24,318 nt of DNA, from assembly GCA_017453605.1 (NCBI GenBank), contig JAFTEP010000315.1:1-24318 (forward strand), in the 5' to 3' direction. The notes under the pieces were generated by a model that made no database searches, had not been told where the DNA came from, and saw nothing but the letters and a program-made list of their open reading frames with translations. Source of the DNA: Clostridia bacterium. GTDB lineage: Bacteria; Bacillota; Clostridia; Oscillospirales; SIG627. Shown in pieces: positions 22,122 to 24,318 of this stretch; position 1 is the first letter of the stretch, and each line of letters starts with the position of its first letter. The position numbers were made by a program, and so were the translations under genes.

Positions 22122-23255
22122 ATGAAAGCAATCGTCAACACGACGCTCGTCCTCAAAGATCACTATATCCCGGACGGGGTGATCGTGACGGACGGCGACC
22201 GCATCGTGAAGATGGGTCCGAGAGCCGCAGTGGACGTCTCGGGGATCGACACCCTCGACGCCGGCGGTCTCTACACCGGTCCGGGACTTATCGAGATCCA
22301 CACCCACGCCGACGGCGACCACTTTTTCTTCGAGGAGCCCGAAAAGGCGGCGGCGACCCTTCTTTATCACGGCGTCACCTCGACTCTCGCCGCGCTCTAT
22401 TTCAATCAGACGCGCGACGCGCTCATCGAACAGATGAAACTGATAAAGGGCGCGATGAAGAACGCCTCGAACATCATCGGCTTCTATATGGAAGCGCCGT
22501 ACATGAACCCCAAATTCGGCTGCGACCGCGAGAACAATCCCTGGAACGGCCCGATCGACCCTGAGGACTATATGCCGCTCATCGAGGAGGCGGGAGATCT
22601 CGCGAAGGTCTGGTGCGTCGCGCCGGAGAGAGAGGGGATAGAAAAATTCGTCATCGACGCGAAAAAGAAGAACCCTCTCGCGGTCTTCTCCGTCGCCCAC
22701 AGCGAGGCCCAGCCTTATCAGATCGAAAAACTGATCCCGCTCGGGCTGAGGCTTGCGACCCACCACACGAACGCGACCGGAACGATACATAAATATCCCG
22801 AGTGCCGCGGCGTCTGCGTGGATGAGGCGGTCTGGGCGAACAGAGAGATCTACGCCGAGATCATCAGCGACAAGGTCGGCATCCACGTCGACCCCTATCT
22901 GCAGAGGCTCGTGAGAAAAATAAAGGGCGACGACAGAGTGATCCTGATCTCCGATTCGTTCGTGGAGCACGGTCCGATCCCGCCCGGATACGACGGCGCG
23001 GACGACATCAACTTCGACTTCTCCGGAGAGATCGCCGGGACGAGGATCATCCTCGATATGGCGGCTCAGAGCTTCATGAAGCACACCGGCGCGAGCGTCT
23101 GCCAGGCGTTCGGCTTCACCTCCGGCAATCCGGCGGCCCTGCTCTCTCTCGGCGACAGGGGAGAGCTCGCCGTGGGCAAAAAGGCGGATCTTGCCGTCGT
23201 CGACCATCTTTTCAACGTCCGTCACGTCTTCAAGGACGGCAAACAGATAAAATAA
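22122..23255 (+). CDS. nagA: NagA-like N-acetylglucosamine-6-phosphate deacetylase (amidohydrolase)
   Basis: A 377-aa amidohydrolase-superfamily protein. Family metal and catalytic positions are visible: HxH in EIHTHADG (His60, His62), Glu124 in MEAPYMNP, His193 in VAHSEA, His214 in THHTNA, substrate-type His255 in GIHVDP, and catalytic Asp278 in ISDSF. The HxH pair points to a binuclear site of the Bacillus type, not the mononuclear E. coli type. The usual product is glucosamine-6-phosphate plus acetate. Several motifs differ from classical NagA (EAPYMNP for EGPF, THHTNA for THLFNAM), so a related N-acetylated amino-sugar phosphate is possible. AAGGAGG (22105-22111) precedes the start. It is co-transcribed with the regulator and the NagB-like gene. 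Confidence 0.85.
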   Translation: MKAIVNTTLVLKDHYIPDGVIVTDGDRIVKMGPRAAVDVSGIDTLDAGGLYTGPGLIEIHTHADGDHFFFEEPEKAAATLLYHGVTSTLAALYFNQTRDALIEQMKLIKGAMKNASNIIGFYMEAPYMNPKFGCDRENNPWNGPIDPEDYMPLIEEAGDLAKVWCVAPEREGIEKFVIDAKKKNPLAVFSVAHSEAQPYQIEKLIPLGLRLATHHTNATGTIHKYPECRGVCVDEAVWANREIYAEIISDKVGIHVDPYLQRLVRKIKGDDRVILISDSFVEHGPIPPGYDGADDINFDFSGEIAGTRIILDMAAQSFMKHTGASVCQAFGFTSGNPAALLSLGDRGELAVGKKADLAVVDHLFNVRHVFKDGKQIK

Positions 23256-23264
23256 AAAATTATT

Positions 23265-23283
23265 TTCGCAAAAGCGAAGGAGG
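23265..23283 (+). promoter_or_regulatory. Small hairpin abutting the NagB-like ribosome binding site
   Basis: TTCGC-aaaa-GCGAA (23265-23278) is directly followed by GGAGG (23279-23283), 7 nt before ATG 23291. The hairpin is short and may only insulate the ribosome binding site. A regulatory role is speculative. Confidence 0.3.
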
Positions 23284-23290
23284 AAAACCA

Positions 23291-24259
23291 ATGAAGGACA
23301 TCATTTTCGACCCCCCGACCTCGTTTGACTTCAAACCCGGCGATTACGTTCCCTTCAAGGACAGGAAGGTCTGCGAGGAGCTGAGAAAGCTCAGCGGCAA
23401 GGAAGTTGAAAGGCGCGAGGCGTGGCATCATCCCGAATTCAACATCAAGGTCATGCAGAATCCGCATCCCGTGCTCATCGCCACCCTGTTCGCACGCCTC
23501 AAGGCGGCGAGCGAAGCCGGCAAAAAGTACGTCATGATCCTCGGCAACCCCGAGCCCGAGACCTACATCCCGCTCGCTCAGCTCATCAACTACTTCAAGG
23601 TCGACTGCTCGAAGCTCCACATCTTCGCGATGGACGAGTGGGCGGACGATCAGGGCAACATCGCCCCCGAGACCTACAAGGCGGGCTTTGCTCACTCTAT
23701 GCTCAAATACTTCGTTTATCAGATCGATCCCAAGCTCAGGATGCCCCTCGATCAGGTCCACTACCCGACCAACAAAAACATCGATCACTACTCCGATATG
23801 ATCGAAGAGGTCGGCGAGGGCGGAGCCGACATCTGCTCCTCTTCTCCCGGCTGGACCGGCCACATGGCGTTCATCGACCCGGTCCCCGAATTCATGACCG
23901 ACGACTACGACGAGTATCTCAACATGAAGGCGAGGATCGTCAAGCTCCATCCGCTGACCGTCGCTCAGAACTCCCTGCACGGCGTTTTCGGACAGTCCGG
24001 CTACGTCGCCGACGTTCCGCCCTGCGCCGCCACTATCGGTCCCCGCGACGTCAAGAACTCCCGCGAGCGCATCGAAGTCCACGCGCTCCTCACCAACTGC
24101 ACCTTCTCGTCCTGGCAGAGGATGACCAGCCGCCTCGTCCTTCACGCGAAGCCCACTCCGCTGGTCCCCAGCTCCATGCTGCAGGTGATGAAGACCCAGG
24201 TCTACGTCAGCGAAGAGCTCGCCGCCCCGTTCGAGTGCTGGGAGCAGGTAGGATATTAA
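23291..24259 (+). CDS. NagB-like glucosamine-6-phosphate isomerase/deaminase family protein, divergent active site
   Basis: A 322-aa member of the NagB / 6-phosphogluconolactonase fold. It has an extra N-terminal segment of about 50 residues. Recognisable family elements are FAMDEWADDQG (112-122; Asp115 matches E. coli NagB Asp72), PGWTGHMAFIDP (186-197), PPCAATIGPRDV (243-254) and LVPSSMLQ (291-298). NagB normally converts glucosamine-6-phosphate to fructose-6-phosphate and ammonia. Here the ring-opening His143 equivalent is kept (His191), but Asp141 is Thr189 and Glu148 is Asp196. The reaction may therefore differ, or a different amino-sugar phosphate may be used. It is last in the regulator operon, 35 nt after the NagA-like gene. 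Downstream to the window end (24260-24318) I see no further gene. Confidence 0.82.
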   Translation: MKDIIFDPPTSFDFKPGDYVPFKDRKVCEELRKLSGKEVERREAWHHPEFNIKVMQNPHPVLIATLFARLKAASEAGKKYVMILGNPEPETYIPLAQLINYFKVDCSKLHIFAMDEWADDQGNIAPETYKAGFAHSMLKYFVYQIDPKLRMPLDQVHYPTNKNIDHYSDMIEEVGEGGADICSSSPGWTGHMAFIDPVPEFMTDDYDEYLNMKARIVKLHPLTVAQNSLHGVFGQSGYVADVPPCAATIGPRDVKNSRERIEVHALLTNCTFSSWQRMTSRLVLHAKPTPLVPSSMLQVMKTQVYVSEELAAPFECWEQVGY

Positions 24260-24318
24260 ACCACCCCAACGCTGCGTGCCTCGCGTCAACAGGCAAAAAA
24301 TATTCTTTTTTCCATTCC

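Noticed and set aside
22002..23291. Long open frame on the minus strand opposite the NagA-like gene
   Set aside because: It is antisense to a gene with clear amidohydrolase motifs, and its translation has no family resemblance.
24260..24318. Terminator or gene start at the window end
   Set aside because: There is no stable hairpin with a U-tract and no start codon with a ribosome binding site in the remaining 59 nt.

Overview
The window looks like a chromosomal segment of a GC-rich Gram-positive anaerobe, most likely a gut-type Clostridia (Oscillospirales-like). This is inference. It rests on strong AGGAGG-type ribosome binding sites, near-consensus sigma-A promoters with 17-nt spacers, lipoprotein signal peptides, a CDP-glycerol glycerophosphotransferase homologue and the protein families present. 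I see no tRNA, rRNA, CRISPR array, integrase, transposase or phage gene. Coding density is high and no gene-free stretch exceeds 300 nt.

Layout. (1) 1-600: the 3' end of a P-type (Ca2+-type) ATPase gene, closed by a strong bidirectional terminator. (2) 623-1906 (-): a PlsC-like acyltransferase carrying a zinc ribbon. It is divergent from (3) 2174-4785 (+): two tandem GH39-like glycosidase paralogues behind one good promoter, ending in a terminator. (4) 4838-17314 (-): an apparent nine-gene operon read from a perfect consensus promoter (TTGACA-17-TATAAT at 17397-17425). In transcription order it holds a GT4 glycosyltransferase, an O-antigen-ligase/polymerase-like membrane protein, two tandem GT2 glycosyltransferases, a CDP-glycerol glycerophosphotransferase-like protein, a zinc-ribbon ABC exporter half, about 250 nt of palindromic repeat, a DUF1854 protein, a second zinc-ribbon ABC exporter half and a GHL10-type lipoprotein. 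(5) 17510-20970 (-): an unrecognised glycosidase-like cytoplasmic protein followed by an orphan sugar-type solute-binding lipoprotein. (6) 21207-24259 (+): an AraC-family regulator, a NagA-like deacetylase and a divergent NagB-like protein. Groups 5 and 6 are divergently transcribed from back-to-back promoters between 21009 and 21076.

How the genes may work together. Block 4 reads as a cell-surface glycopolymer locus: sugar transfer, chain polymerisation or ligation, and polyol-phosphate transfer. An unusual exporter module, two half-transporters plus DUF1854, is embedded in the same transcript. Blocks 5 and 6 read as a regulated amino-sugar or glycan scavenging locus: a sensor regulator, a binding protein, a putative hydrolase and amino-sugar-phosphate catabolism.

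The points most worth checking are the DUF1854 and twin zinc-ribbon ABC module, an apparent AUA start codon on the lipoprotein gene at 6091, active-site substitutions in the NagB-like enzyme, the mosaic GH39-like tandem duplication with tiny ORFs abutting both start codons, and the palindrome cluster at 8849-9069.
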